This document shows, piece by piece, positions 8,541-17,615 of a stretch of 64,000 nt of DNA. Location: NCBI RefSeq assembly GCF_003002925.1, contig NZ_PVTK01000007.1, positions 1-64,000 of the forward strand, in the 5' to 3' direction. Within the stretch, counting starts at the first letter, position 1; every line of letters begins with the position of its first letter. The notes beneath the pieces were generated by a model, which was not told where the DNA came from, ran no database searches, and was given only the letters and a program-made list of their open reading frames with translations. Position numbers and translations under genes: made by a program. This DNA is from Vreelandella songnenensis (lineage in GTDB: Bacteria > Pseudomonadota > Gammaproteobacteria > Pseudomonadales > Halomonadaceae).

Positions 8541-9899
8541 TTGCCCGACTACCGTTTAATGAAACGCCCAACACTCCCGGTCAACACCCCTTTGGTGGAT
8601 TGCTCGCCTCCCGAGGTCCGCTCGCAACGCAGGCGGTTGCGGGCATGCCATGAGTGTGACTGGATATCGGCCCTGCCGCCACTGGCGTCAGGCGAAAAGG
8701 CGAGCTGTCCGCGCTGCGCACACGTACTGGTCAAGCGCCACCGCTACCCTGCTCAGCGCAGTATGGCCTTGGCGGTCTCGGCACTGATCGCCCTGCTGGT
8801 AGCCATCTCGTTTCCGTTTGTCAGCTTCAGCGTCAGCGGCGTGGGCAACCGCATAGAGCTTGCGCAGACGGCGACCACCCTGATTGCGTTTCACCAGCCG
8901 ATTGTCGGCATTATCGTCATCATGACGATTGCCGTACTGCCCGCGGTTTATCTGCTCAGCGTGATCTGGCTGCAGTTTGGCCTGCTAAGTGGCAAGCCGC
9001 TTTCGTTCAGCCGGGACATTGCCCGGTCGCTTGCGCACCTGACGCCCTGGATGATGGCCGACGTGTTCATTATTGGAGCACTGGTCAGCCTGATAAAAAT
9101 CGCCGGTATGGCCGACATTACACTTGGCGTATCGTTTTGGGGATTTTGCGTATTTGCCATTCTGTTGCTCATGACCACTCAGTCTATCGATGCCGACTGG
9201 ATGTGGTTCTCACTGGAAGGCGAGCCGCTGGCGCCGGAAGGTACGCAAACGGGAGCAACCGCTGCCAGCCAGCACTTGACTGGCTGCCCCACCTGCGGGT
9301 TGATCAACGCCTTGGCTCCGGGCCAGAAATCGCGCTGTGTACGCTGCCACGAAAAACTTCACCCTCGTCTGCCGCACAGCCTTCAGCGTACCTGGGCACT
9401 GCTCGGGGCTGCGACCATCATGTACATACCGGCCAATGTCTATCCGATCATGACCACAACAAGCCTTGGCCACAGCGGCTCATCAACGATTATTGGCGGT
9501 GTGGTCGAACTGATGCAAATGGGCTCCTGGCCGGTAGCCGCCGTTATTTTCATCGCCAGCGTTATCGTGCCGGTAGGCAAGTTGCTGGCGCTCTCCTGGC
9601 TGTGCATTGCCGTACAGCGCAGCGACCGGCCCAATACAATTAGCCGGACCAAGCTTTACCGCGTTACCGAGTTCATCGGCCGCTGGTCGATGGTCGATGT
9701 CTTCGTGGTCGCCATTCTGGTGGCATTGATTCGCGCCGGCGCCTTGATGTCCATTACCCCCGGCCCGGCGGCACTTGCGTTTGGTTCGGTCGTGGTCCTT
9801 ACCATGCTGGCGGCCATGACCTTTGACCCACGCCTGATATGGGATGCTCCGAAACCCTCTTCAACCGCCTCTACTCATAGCCACCCAGGGAGTCATTAA
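8541..9899 (+). CDS. pqiA: Intermembrane transport protein PqiA
   Basis: An integral inner-membrane protein of the PqiABC system, which helps phospholipid traffic across the envelope. It has two zinc-ribbon-like units, CHECDW...CPRCAH near the N-terminus and CPTCGL...CVRCHE in the middle, each followed by about four membrane segments. This is the complete two-unit form. Start choice: GTG at 8526 gives 457 residues, but GAGAGGG at 8528-8534 is a strong ribosome site 6 nt before TTG 8541, so I prefer the TTG (452 residues). An ATG also exists at 8559. The stop overlaps the pqiB start by one base (TAATG). Confidence 0.9.
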   Translation: MPDYRLMKRPTLPVNTPLVDCSPPEVRSQRRRLRACHECDWISALPPLASGEKASCPRCAHVLVKRHRYPAQRSMALAVSALIALLVAISFPFVSFSVSGVGNRIELAQTATTLIAFHQPIVGIIVIMTIAVLPAVYLLSVIWLQFGLLSGKPLSFSRDIARSLAHLTPWMMADVFIIGALVSLIKIAGMADITLGVSFWGFCVFAILLLMTTQSIDADWMWFSLEGEPLAPEGTQTGATAASQHLTGCPTCGLINALAPGQKSRCVRCHEKLHPRLPHSLQRTWALLGAATIMYIPANVYPIMTTTSLGHSGSSTIIGGVVELMQMGSWPVAAVIFIASVIVPVGKLLALSWLCIAVQRSDRPNTISRTKLYRVTEFIGRWSMVDVFVVAILVALIRAGALMSITPGPAALAFGSVVVLTMLAAMTFDPRLIWDAPKPSSTASTHSHPGSH

Positions 9900-11572
9900 T
9901 GGGTAACGAAACCCCTACTGTCAGCGAGCAGGACCCGGACCTCAACAAGGCCAGGCCATCACGCCAGACCCGGCTTTCGCCTATCTGGATCGTACCCATT
10001 GTGGCCATCATCATCGGGCTATGGCTGGTGTATGACAACTACACCAGCCGTGGCACGGTGATCACCCTGACCATGAACAACGCCGAAGGTATCGAAGCTG
10101 GCAATACGCTGATCAGAAGCCGTAACGTGGAAATCGGCCTGGTTCAGAACGTGCAGCTTTCCGACGACCTGAGCCATGCCGTAATCACCGCGCGTATCCA
10201 GCCTCAGGCGGACTCCATGCTGCGCGAAGATAGCCGTTTCTGGGTGGTCAAGCCGCGTATTGGCCGCGAAGGCATCAGTGGTCTCGGCACCGTGCTGTCA
10301 GGCGCCTACATTCAACTTGAACCAGGAAACTCAGAACAGCAGCGGCGTGAATTTCCGGTCAGCGATGTACCACCAGTGGCCACGGCGGGGATGGCCGGGC
10401 TCAACATCAGCCTGATCAGCCAGCTGGGCAATTCACTGCGCGTAGGTGACCCGGTCTCCTACCAGGGCTACACCGTAGGGCGGGTTGAAGAAACCAGCTT
10501 TGATCCCGAGTCACGCACCATGCACCACCAGGTCTTTATCGAGGAGCCCTACGCCCAGCTGGTCACCGACAGCACCCGCTTCTGGACCTCGAGCGGCGTC
10601 GACTTTCGCCTCGACGCCAACGGTTTTCGAGTCAATGTAGAATCCTTTGAAGCGCTTCTGGGCGGCGGCGTCACGTTTGGCGTGCCGGAAGACCTACCCA
10701 TGGGAAGACCGGTAGAAACCGGTGCGCTTTTCAATCTTTACGCCGATGAAGACGATGCTCGCGAAGGTACCTTTAACCGTTATCTCGAGTATGTGCTGCT
10801 GGTCGACGATACGGTGCGGGGCTTATCGCGGGGCGCGCCCGTCGAGTTTCGCGGCGTGCGTATGGGTACCGTGGCCGCGGTGCCCTGGAACTTTACCGCA
10901 CCGCAGCCTGATTCACGCTCACGCTTTGCCATTCCCGTACTGATCCGTATCGAGCCGCAACGCATGGGCATCGAAAATAGCGATATCGATCTAGAAGAGT
11001 GGGATGCGCGCTTCAAACGCATGTTTGCTCTCGGTCTTCGCGCCTCGCTCAAGAACGGCAGCCTGCTGACCGGCGCGCTCTTTGTAGACCTCAACTTCCA
11101 GCGTGACGTCGAAGAGGAGTACATTGCCGAAACCTTCTCCGAGCGCACGGTATTCCCCACCGTGGCCGGCGGCTTTGCTCAGATACAGGCACAGGTAACG
11201 GATCTGCTGGATAAGCTCAACGCATTGGAAGTGGAGCCCTTGCTGGCCGGACTGGATCGCAATCTGCAAGCCTCTGAAGGCGTCTTGAACGAAGTTCGCG
11301 AGGTAAGCACCTCACTCAATCAGCTGCTGAGCGACCCCGAAACCCAAGCTGTGGGCGGCAATCTCAACGCTACGCTTGAAGAGCTGCGCACGACGCTGCA
11401 AGGCGTTTCGCCGTCGTCACCGGCCTACCAGGATCTGACCTCAGCGATCGAACGCCTGGATCGACTGATGCGGGATCTTCAACCGCTGACCCGTACGCTG
11501 AACGAGAACCCGCGGGCGCTGTTGTTCGATAACCTGGATACCCAAGACCCCATACCGCGTGCACCGCGCTAG
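9899..11572 (+). CDS. pqiB: MCE-domain intermembrane transport protein PqiB
   Basis: A 557-residue protein with one N-terminal membrane anchor (LSPIWIVPIVAIIIGLWLVYDN, about residues 24-45), three MCE domains and a C-terminal helical needle region. The third MCE segment contains GLSRGAPVEFRGVRMGTV. E. coli PqiB forms a periplasmic hexameric syringe spanning to the outer membrane; its length (546) is similar. Coupled to pqiA by a one-base overlap and followed by pqiC. Confidence 0.93.
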   Translation: MGNETPTVSEQDPDLNKARPSRQTRLSPIWIVPIVAIIIGLWLVYDNYTSRGTVITLTMNNAEGIEAGNTLIRSRNVEIGLVQNVQLSDDLSHAVITARIQPQADSMLREDSRFWVVKPRIGREGISGLGTVLSGAYIQLEPGNSEQQRREFPVSDVPPVATAGMAGLNISLISQLGNSLRVGDPVSYQGYTVGRVEETSFDPESRTMHHQVFIEEPYAQLVTDSTRFWTSSGVDFRLDANGFRVNVESFEALLGGGVTFGVPEDLPMGRPVETGALFNLYADEDDAREGTFNRYLEYVLLVDDTVRGLSRGAPVEFRGVRMGTVAAVPWNFTAPQPDSRSRFAIPVLIRIEPQRMGIENSDIDLEEWDARFKRMFALGLRASLKNGSLLTGALFVDLNFQRDVEEEYIAETFSERTVFPTVAGGFAQIQAQVTDLLDKLNALEVEPLLAGLDRNLQASEGVLNEVREVSTSLNQLLSDPETQAVGGNLNATLEELRTTLQGVSPSSPAYQDLTSAIERLDRLMRDLQPLTRTLNENPRALLFDNLDTQDPIPRAPR

Positions 11573-11585
11573 AAAGGATGACGCC

Positions 11586-12185
11586 ATGCGCTTGTTAGCT
11601 CTGAAAATTGCTGCTCTGCTCAGCCTGTGTATTGTGCTTTCTGCCTGCGCAAGCAGCGTGACGCCGCCCGCGCGCTACATGCTGCCCGACAGCCAGCTGG
11701 TCAATACGCCAAGCATCCCCCAGGGTACGCTGCAGGTGCGCGCCCCCAGGCTCGCCCACTATCTGGATGTCGATGGCATTGTCATGCAGCTTGACGATAT
11801 TACCCTCAACGAAGCGCGTGAGCATCAGTGGGCCGAAAGCCTGGGGCGTCAGCTGGCACGCAGCCTGCGCGGGCAGCTATCGCGTGAGCTTCCTGACATT
11901 CGCGTAGTGCGAGAAGACGGTGGGCAATCTCAGGCGCTTACGCTACGTCTGGATATCGACCAGTTCCAGGGCCGCCATGATGGCCTGGCCGTCACCAGCG
12001 GCCAGTGGCAACTGCGCGCCGCCAATGATGAGCTTCTCGCCATGGAAAGCTTTTCAGCCCAGACTCCTCTGGACAATGACGGCTACCCGGCCCTGGTACG
12101 TGCGCTAAGTGCCAGCTGGGACAAGGTAGCCCAGCAGATTGCCGATCAGGTGCGAAAGGGTAATTACTTTACTGCCCGCCCATGA
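11586..12185 (+). CDS. pqiC: Outer-membrane lipoprotein PqiC (ABC-type transport auxiliary)
   Basis: A protein of about 199 residues that begins with a lipoprotein signal peptide. The hydrophobic core LLALKIAALLSLCIVL is followed by the lipobox LSAC, giving lipid attachment at Cys21. The mature part matches the PqiC/DUF330 family, which caps PqiB at the outer membrane. An upstream in-frame ATG at 11559 overlaps the end of pqiB, but the signal peptide and the AGAAAGGA ribosome site support 11586. Last gene of pqiABC. Confidence 0.9.
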   Translation: MRLLALKIAALLSLCIVLSACASSVTPPARYMLPDSQLVNTPSIPQGTLQVRAPRLAHYLDVDGIVMQLDDITLNEAREHQWAESLGRQLARSLRGQLSRELPDIRVVREDGGQSQALTLRLDIDQFQGRHDGLAVTSGQWQLRAANDELLAMESFSAQTPLDNDGYPALVRALSASWDKVAQQIADQVRKGNYFTARP

Positions 12186-12488
12186 ATCTACAGCGCAACG
12201 TGCGCAATCATTCGTGATGAGAATGCCCGCGAAGTAACATCTTCATGTTACACTGCGGGCATATCTTGAGTGCCGATATTGCGTTGTACCCACTACCCAA
12301 TGCCCGCCTCTTCCATACTGGCCATACCAACTCATGGCCCTTGATGGCTAATCAACGATCATCGCGGCCCAGTGAATTATCTGGCAAACTTCGCTGCGCG
12401 GCGGTCATTACCCTCGCCTTTTGTAAAAATTACGCCTAATGCAACGCTTTAATAAAGCGCTTGCCCTGTAGGCGATTGCGGAGAACGC
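12186..12488. other. Gap between pqiC and rhlE
   Basis: About 300 bp with no convincing gene. It holds the long hairpin listed at 12223-12262 and a palindrome TTGAT-GGCTA-ATCAA at 12341-12355. No clear Sigma-70 promoter for rhlE is visible, although one must lie here or upstream. Confidence 0.6.
12223..12262. repeat. Two-tier inverted repeat after pqiC
   Basis: ATGCCCGC (12223-12230) pairs with GCGGGCAT (12255-12262), and inside it GTAACAT (12234-12240) pairs with ATGTTAC (12245-12251) around a CTTC loop. No T-tract follows, so it is not a textbook Rho-independent terminator; it may be an mRNA 3' stabiliser or a regulatory element. Confidence 0.7.
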
Positions 12489-13745
12489 ATGAGCTTTTCT
12501 GAACTTGGTTTGCACGACGATTTACTACGCGCGGTGACGGCGCAAGGCTACACCCAGCCTACCCCTATTCAATTGAAGGCCATTCCGGTCGTACTGGAAG
12601 GCCGCGATCTGCTGGCAAGTGCCCAGACCGGCACGGGCAAGACCGCAGGTTTCACCCTTCCCATGCTGCAGCGGCTTTCCGGCGGCAAGCGTCCGGCAAA
12701 GCGTCAGGTGCGCGCTCTGGTACTGACCCCCACGCGCGAACTTGCCGCTCAGGTCGGTGAAAGCGTCTCCACCTACGGTCAGCACCTGGCCTTGCGCTCT
12801 CACATCATTTTTGGTGGCGTGGGCCAGCAGCCCCAGGTGGATGCGCTCAAAGCGGGCCTGGACGTACTGATTGCCACACCTGGACGCCTGCTGGATCTTC
12901 AGCAGCAGGGCCATGTGGATCTTTCCGCCGTGGAAATCCTGGTCCTGGACGAAGCCGACCGCATGCTGGACATGGGCTTTATCCACGATATCAAGCGCGT
13001 ATTGCGCCTGGTGCCGAAGCAGCGCCAGAACCTGCTGTTTTCCGCTACTTTCTCGAACGAGATCCAGGCGCTGGCGCAGCAGCTGCTCGATAACCCGGCG
13101 CTGATTGAAGTCGCCCCGCGCAACACCACCGCGGAGAAGATCGAACAGGCCGTCTACCGCGTTGACCGCGAAAAGAAACGCGAGCTGCTGGCGCATCTTA
13201 TCCAGCGCCACGGCTGGTTCCAGGTGCTGGTGTTTACGCGCACCAAGCACGGCGCCAACCGGCTGGCCGAACAGCTTTCCAAGCAGGACATTCCTGCCAT
13301 GGCGATTCATGGCAACAAGAGCCAGGGCGCACGCACGCGGGCGCTGGGCGCGTTCAAGAGCGGAGACCTGCAGGTGCTGGTAGCCACCGATATCGCCGCG
13401 CGCGGGCTGGATATCAGCGAACTTCCCCACGTGGTCAACTTTGACCTGCCCAATGTGGCAGAAGACTACGTGCACCGTATCGGACGCACCGGCCGCGCCG
13501 GCAGCAACGGTGAAGCGGTGTCGCTGGTCTGTGTGGATGAGCACGGCCTGCTTGGTAATATCGAACGGCTGATCAAGCAGAACCTGCCCAAGCATATCGA
13601 GCCGGGCTTCGAGCCTGATCCCAGTATCAAGCCAGAGCCTATCGAGAATGGTCGCCGTCAGCAGCGCCAGCCTCAGGCTCGTCGCAAACCCGCAAGCGAT
13701 GCAGCTAAACCCAGCGGTGAACGCCGCCGCCGCGCGCGCCGCTAG
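12489..13745 (+). CDS. rhlE: DEAD-box ATP-dependent RNA helicase RhlE
   Basis: A 418-residue RNA helicase. Motifs in order: Q-motif region (GYTQPTPIQ), motif [29 protein letters not shown] ([13 protein letters not shown]), SAT, then motif [13 protein letters not shown] basic C-terminal tail rich in Arg and Gln ([13 protein letters not shown]) is typical of RhlE-type proteins that bind RNA and ribosomal precursors. The ATG follows GCGGAG. It may act in rRNA processing or RNA decay. Specific assignment to RhlE rather than another DEAD-box subgroup rests on the short core and tail. Confidence 0.9.
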   Translation: MSFSELGLHDDLLRAVTAQGYTQPTPIQLKAIPVVLEGRDLLASAQTGTGKTAGFTLPMLQRLSGGKRPAKRQVRALVLTPTRELAAQVGESVSTYGQHLALRSHIIFGGVGQQPQVDALKAGLDVLIATPGRLLDLQQQGHVDLSAVEILVLDEADRMLDMGFIHDIKRVLRLVPKQRQNLLFSATFSNEIQALAQQLLDNPALIEVAPRNTTAEKIEQAVYRVDREKKRELLAHLIQRHGWFQVLVFTRTKHGANRLAEQLSKQDIPAMAIHGNKSQGARTRALGAFKSGDLQVLVATDIAARGLDISELPHVVNFDLPNVAEDYVHRIGRTGRAGSNGEAVSLVCVDEHGLLGNIERLIKQNLPKHIEPGFEPDPSIKPEPIENGRRQQRQPQARRKPASDAAKPSGERRRRARR

Positions 13746-13756
13746 CCCGCTGGCAA

Positions 13757-13791
13757 GGAATATGCGATGGTTACCTCCCTTCGCATATTCC
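13757..13791. repeat. 11-bp inverted repeat downstream of rhlE
   Basis: GGAATATGCGA (13757-13767) and TCGCATATTCC (13781-13791) form a perfect stem with a 13-nt loop. It lacks a T-run and lies between rhlE and the start of the next gene. Confidence 0.65.
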
Positions 13792-13825
13792 GATGCCTCA
13801 AAGACTACATTTTCAGGGAGCGATC

Positions 13826-14329
13826 ATGTCCTCATCTCAACACATTGCTGAATACCGTCAGTGGCTTACCTTTCAGCGTCAAGAACAGCTTAGCCGTGAG
13901 CACCAAGGAATTTCGCAACGTCTAGAAGATGCCCGCGCTTCCTCGAAACAGGTCGTCCAGGCGTATCGCAGCATGGCGGAAAAAGCGTCCACGGAGGGCG
14001 CCTGCTATCGCACGCTTTTCCTGCGTGAGCGCGATAACAACCAGGTCTTGCCCTGCGAAGGCTGGCTGTTCATTCGCCGTGTCCTGAGCGAGGACAACAG
14101 CACCCGCGTGCGCGCCACCCTGATCGAAACCTTTTCCCTGGAAGATGGCATCATGGCGCCAGGTGACAAGCCAGCACAGAAAGTGACGCTGGAAATCTTC
14201 GACAAGCTGGACATCAACAAGGGCATGCGCACAAGCGTTCGGGTTGATTGCCTGGAAACACCCCAGGACTACCACTTCATTACTCTCCTTGACGCCGTAC
14301 GCGGTGACTTGCGCCCTCATCTGAAGTAA
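13826..14329 (+). CDS. Uncharacterised 167-residue protein
   Basis: I do not recognise the family. The N-terminal ~60 residues look helical and charged (QEQLSREHQ, RLEDARASSKQVVQAYRSMAEKAS). The rest has alternating beta-like segments with conserved-looking GWLFIRRVL and RVRATLIETFSLEDG. There is no signal peptide and no membrane segment, so it is probably cytoplasmic. The start at 13826 is favoured by TTTCAGGGAG just upstream; a longer frame from 13793 has no ribosome site. It ends 7 bp before the MFS gene and may be co-transcribed with it. Codon use is like that of its neighbours. Confidence 0.75.
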   Translation: MSSSQHIAEYRQWLTFQRQEQLSREHQGISQRLEDARASSKQVVQAYRSMAEKASTEGACYRTLFLRERDNNQVLPCEGWLFIRRVLSEDNSTRVRATLIETFSLEDGIMAPGDKPAQKVTLEIFDKLDINKGMRTSVRVDCLETPQDYHFITLLDAVRGDLRPHLK

Positions 14330-14336
14330 GACCGGC

Positions 14337-15533
14337 ATGCTTTCCCGGCGGTCTGTCACGTTCATTCTATTGATGGTAGCGGTGGGGCTGAACCTGCGCC
14401 CCGCCCTCTCTTCTGTTGCCCCCCTGCTTGCCCGCCTTCAGGAAACCGCCGGTCTTTCTCCTGCCGCTGCCGGCGTGCTGACCACACTTCCCGTGCTGTT
14501 TCTAGGACTGAGTGCACCGCTGGCACCACTGCTGGCCCAGCGCCTGGGCAGCGAACGGGCGCTGAGCGCTGCACTTCTGCTGCTGGCAGCCGGGTTGATA
14601 CTACGCGGCCTGCCGCTGCCCGGTGTGCTGTTTATCGGCTCGGCCATGGCGGGTGGCGCCATCGGCATCAGCGGCACGCTGCTGCCGGCACTGGTAAAAC
14701 GCGAACTGCCTGAAAGCGCTGATCTGCTGACGGGCCTTTACACCATGGCGCTTTGTCTGGGTGGCGCGCTGGGCGCGGGGCTCAGCGTTCCGCTTACCCT
14801 ATGGCTTGGAAGCTGGCAGGCCAGCCTGATGAGCTGGTCGCTGCTGGCACTTCTGGCCCTGGCGCTCTGGCACTTCCAGATGCCCAATACCCGCACGCGC
14901 ACTCTCCAGGCGGCGCCCACCGGCCTCTTTCGGTTACTGAGCAAGCCGCTTACCTGGCAAGTCATGCTGTTCATGGGCATTCAATCCTCCATGGCCTATA
15001 TCGTGTTTGGCTGGCTGCCGACTCTGCTGCTGGATCGTGGGTATGATGAGGCCAGCGCTGGCTGGACCATGGCGGTCTCTATCATGTGTCAGCTGGTGTC
15101 GGCACTGGGTGCCCCCTGGCTTGCCCGCCTGGGGCGAGACCAGCGCCCGGCACTGCTGCTGGTACTGCTGAGTACCGCCACCGGCCTCTGGATGCTGCTG
15201 GTAGCACCACTGGCGTGGAAGTGGCCCGGCGCCATCCTGCTGGGCCTTGGTCAGGGCGGAAGCTTTAGCCTGGCGTTGACCCTGCTGGTACTGCGCACTT
15301 CGAACTCACGCCTGGCAGGCCAGCTTTCGGGCCTGGTACAGGGTGGCGGTTACGTCATCGCAGCGCTGGGGCCGTTTGGAGTAGGTTTACTGCTTCAAGC
15401 CGGCGTGCATGCCGATTATATCGCCTGGCTGCTGATCGCACTGGTAGGCATCTGCTGCGGTTTGGCGCTGCTGGCCGGGCGCAACCATCGTCTGGATGAT
15501 CAAGACAGTACCCTGCAAGTGCACCGTTACTAA
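14337..15533 (+). CDS. MFS transporter, CynX/NimT family
   Basis: A 398-residue major facilitator protein with 12 predicted membrane segments. The opening LLMVAVGLNLRPALSSVAPLL is characteristic of the CynX/NimT/YeaN group (cyanate, 2-nitroimidazole and similar substrates). The actual substrate is not deducible, and there is no cyanase or nitroimidazole gene nearby. It starts 7 bp after the preceding gene with only a weak ribosome site. Confidence 0.85.
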   Translation: MLSRRSVTFILLMVAVGLNLRPALSSVAPLLARLQETAGLSPAAAGVLTTLPVLFLGLSAPLAPLLAQRLGSERALSAALLLLAAGLILRGLPLPGVLFIGSAMAGGAIGISGTLLPALVKRELPESADLLTGLYTMALCLGGALGAGLSVPLTLWLGSWQASLMSWSLLALLALALWHFQMPNTRTRTLQAAPTGLFRLLSKPLTWQVMLFMGIQSSMAYIVFGWLPTLLLDRGYDEASAGWTMAVSIMCQLVSALGAPWLARLGRDQRPALLLVLLSTATGLWMLLVAPLAWKWPGAILLGLGQGGSFSLALTLLVLRTSNSRLAGQLSGLVQGGGYVIAALGPFGVGLLLQAGVHADYIAWLLIALVGICCGLALLAGRNHRLDDQDSTLQVHRY

Positions 15534-15572
15534 CCACCCCCCCACTTCGAACATAAGTCAGGTAACTCTGCG

Positions 15573-16643
15573 ATGAGTACGCTCACCTCCTTAGCCTACG
15601 CCGCCCCCACTCATGAACGCCTGCTGATTATCTACACCGGCGGCACCATCGGCATGCTGCCTGCCGACGGCGGCCTGGTGCCGGGGGGCGATTTTGCTGA
15701 GCGCCTCGCATCAGCGCTTGGCCAGTTGCCGGTTGCCCAGCAACAGGCACTGCCCGCGTATGATGTGATCAGCTACTCCCCCCTGATCGACTCGAGTGCG
15801 GCCACCGCGCTTAACTGGCAAACGCTTGGCCGAGATATCGCTGCCCGCCTGACCGACTATCGTGGCTTTGTGGTCATTCACGGCACCGATACGCTGAGCT
15901 GGACGGCTGCAAGCCTGGCCTACCAGCTTCAGGGTCTGGATCGTCCGGTGGTATTGACCGGTGCCATGCTGCCGCTGGAAGCGCCGGGCAGTGACGCGCT
16001 GGATAACGTGCACGGTGCCTTGCGCTTTGCTGCCACTGACGGGCTTCAGGAAGTGGCGATCTACTTTGCCAACCGGTTGATGCGCGGCGTGCGCTCGATA
16101 AAGCAGCATAGCGAGGCGCCCGATGCGTTTACCACCCCGAGCTATCCGCTGTTGGGTGAGCGCGTGGGTGACGACTTTGTCTACTACCCAAGCCGAGGGC
16201 TTGGCGTTCAACAGCGCGGGGCGCCGCGATTTGAGCTTCCCGATTACCAAGGGCTGCATCAGGGCGAAGTAATTCGGATAGCGCTCTGGCCAGGCATGGC
16301 CGCCTGGCAACTGGAGGCCTGGCTGGGTGATTCGCGGGTGAAAGGGGCAGTGCTTCAGCTATGGGGAGCGGGTAATCTACCCAGCGACCCGGCCCTGCTG
16401 GATACGCTGGCCGTTGCCAGTGGCGAAGGCAAGCTGCTGACGGCCATCAGCCTTTGCCCCGAAGGCAGCGTGCACATGGGCGCTTACGCCGCCGGCCACG
16501 GGCTTGCCGAGGCGGGCGTACTGTCGGGTGATGCCATGACACCGGAAGCCGCGTATACCAAGCTGACACACCTGCTGGCCCTGCCCGGCGGGCTTGAACA
16601 TCGGCGCCAGCGCTTTCTGACTGCCTTGGTAGGTGAACGCTAA
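15573..16643 (+). CDS. ansA: L-asparaginase, cytoplasmic type I
   Basis: A 356-residue enzyme hydrolysing asparagine to aspartate and ammonia. It has both active-site signatures: YTGGTIGM near the N-terminus (nucleophilic Thr) and VIHGTDTLSWTAASLAYQL (second Thr and Asp). GAMLPLEAPGSDALDN matches the AnsA group. No signal peptide precedes the catalytic domain; the first ~15 residues (MSTLTSLAYAAPTHE) are not hydrophobic enough for export, so it should be cytosolic. Length is slightly above E. coli AnsA (338) because of this N-terminal extension. Confidence 0.88.
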   Translation: MSTLTSLAYAAPTHERLLIIYTGGTIGMLPADGGLVPGGDFAERLASALGQLPVAQQQALPAYDVISYSPLIDSSAATALNWQTLGRDIAARLTDYRGFVVIHGTDTLSWTAASLAYQLQGLDRPVVLTGAMLPLEAPGSDALDNVHGALRFAATDGLQEVAIYFANRLMRGVRSIKQHSEAPDAFTTPSYPLLGERVGDDFVYYPSRGLGVQQRGAPRFELPDYQGLHQGEVIRIALWPGMAAWQLEAWLGDSRVKGAVLQLWGAGNLPSDPALLDTLAVASGEGKLLTAISLCPEGSVHMGAYAAGHGLAEAGVLSGDAMTPEAAYTKLTHLLALPGGLEHRRQRFLTALVGER

Positions 16644-16708
16644 CGGTGGCGCATTTTCAGGATTACGCTATGGTTAACAAGGGTAACCACTTGAAGGAGC
16701 GTATTTTT

Positions 16709-16948
16709 ATGGAAAAGCCAGTGCATTTTTTCAGCGACCTGTTCGAACAGCTGGGCCTGCCCTCGGATTCAGAATCGATCGAACACTTTATCAAGCGTCA
16801 TCGCCCGCTGCCTGAAGACGTGGCGCTGGCCGATGCGCCGTGCTGGAATGAGGGCCAGGCCGAATTCCTTCGCGAAGCCATTGAAGAAGATGCCGACTGG
16901 GCCGAGCTGGTCGATCATCTGGATGTCGCGATGCATCAGGACAACTAA
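16709..16948 (+). CDS. DUF2789 family protein
   Basis: A 79-residue acidic protein. The pattern DLFEQLGLPSDSESIEHFI, then RPLPEDVALADAPCW and FLREAIEEDADWAELVDHLD, matches the small DUF2789 family found in marine and soil gammaproteobacteria. Its function is unknown. The start at 16709 is supported by AAGGAG about 9 nt upstream; a longer frame beginning at 16646 has no ribosome site. It lies 65 bp after ansA and ends 4 bp before a convergent gene. Confidence 0.85.
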   Translation: MEKPVHFFSDLFEQLGLPSDSESIEHFIKRHRPLPEDVALADAPCWNEGQAEFLREAIEEDADWAELVDHLDVAMHQDN

Positions 16949-16952
16949 TGCA

Positions 16953-17615
16953 TCAGCGTTTGGGCGCCGCCTGAGAGCGGCGCTTGAACCAGGCGCCCGC
17001 CAACAGCAGCATGGTCAAGGCTAGAAGCGGCAACAGCACGTCAAATTGAAGCGCATCCTCCTCCTCTATCGCCTCCAGCGCACCGTAGATAGCGCTGCTG
17101 TACACGCCCCATTTTACGGTCAGTCCAAGCGCCGCCGCCAGCAGGAACCCGGACAAGGATATGCGGCTCAAGCCGGCTGCAAAGTTGATTACAGCATGCG
17201 GGAAGCCAGGCAGAACACGCAGCGCACACTGGGTTAACAGGTCACTTCTGGCCTGAAGCATTTGCATGACGCGAAGCGTCAATCCTTTTGGTTGCCAGCG
17301 AGCGCTGGTACGCGCCGCCAACTGATAGCCACCCAGCGCGCCGGCGACACTTCCCAGCGTCAACATGGCCGTTGCCACCAATGGCGGGTAGAAAGGCGCA
17401 ATCAACCACAGGCCAATACTGCCGGGCAAGCCTACTGCCAGCGTAAGCCCCATGAGCACAACCAAACCGGCGATAACCGCCGGGTGGTGAGTAAAAGGCG
17501 CCACGCGCTGTTTCAAGGCCATCAAGTCCGGTGAGTACCAGATCCACGCGCCCATCAACAGCACGATGAAGAGACTACCTGCTATCCACTTCCAGTAGCG
17601 GCCTGCTCTACCCAT
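16953..17615 (-). CDS. VTT (TVP38/TMEM64, SNARE-associated) domain membrane protein
   Basis: A 220-residue inner-membrane protein of the VTT/DedA-like superfamily. Hydrophobic segments lie near residues 11-28, 45-65, 70-95, 135-165 and 190-210. The family-type GLPGSIGLWLIAPF and RVLPGFPHAVINFAAGLSRIS segments surround the re-entrant region. The C-terminus is basic (KRRSQAAPKR). Members act in lipid or small-molecule movement across membranes, but no specific substrate can be assigned. Its start overlaps the stop of the SRPBCC gene by 8 bp. Confidence 0.85.
   Translation of the reverse strand: MGRAGRYWKWIAGSLFIVLLMGAWIWYSPDLMALKQRVAPFTHHPAVIAGLVVLMGLTLAVGLPGSIGLWLIAPFYPPLVATAMLTLGSVAGALGGYQLAARTSARWQPKGLTLRVMQMLQARSDLLTQCALRVLPGFPHAVINFAAGLSRISLSGFLLAAALGLTVKWGVYSSAIYGALEAIEEEDALQFDVLLPLLALTMLLLAGAWFKRRSQAAPKR

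Noticed and set aside
12341..12355. TTGAT-GGCTA-ATCAA, considered as an Anr/FNR box.
   Set aside because: The half-sites are perfect but are 5 bp apart, whereas FNR/Anr needs 4 bp.
12525..13595. Open frame antisense to rhlE (356 codons).
   Set aside because: Fully inside rhlE, with low-complexity translation typical of an antisense shadow.
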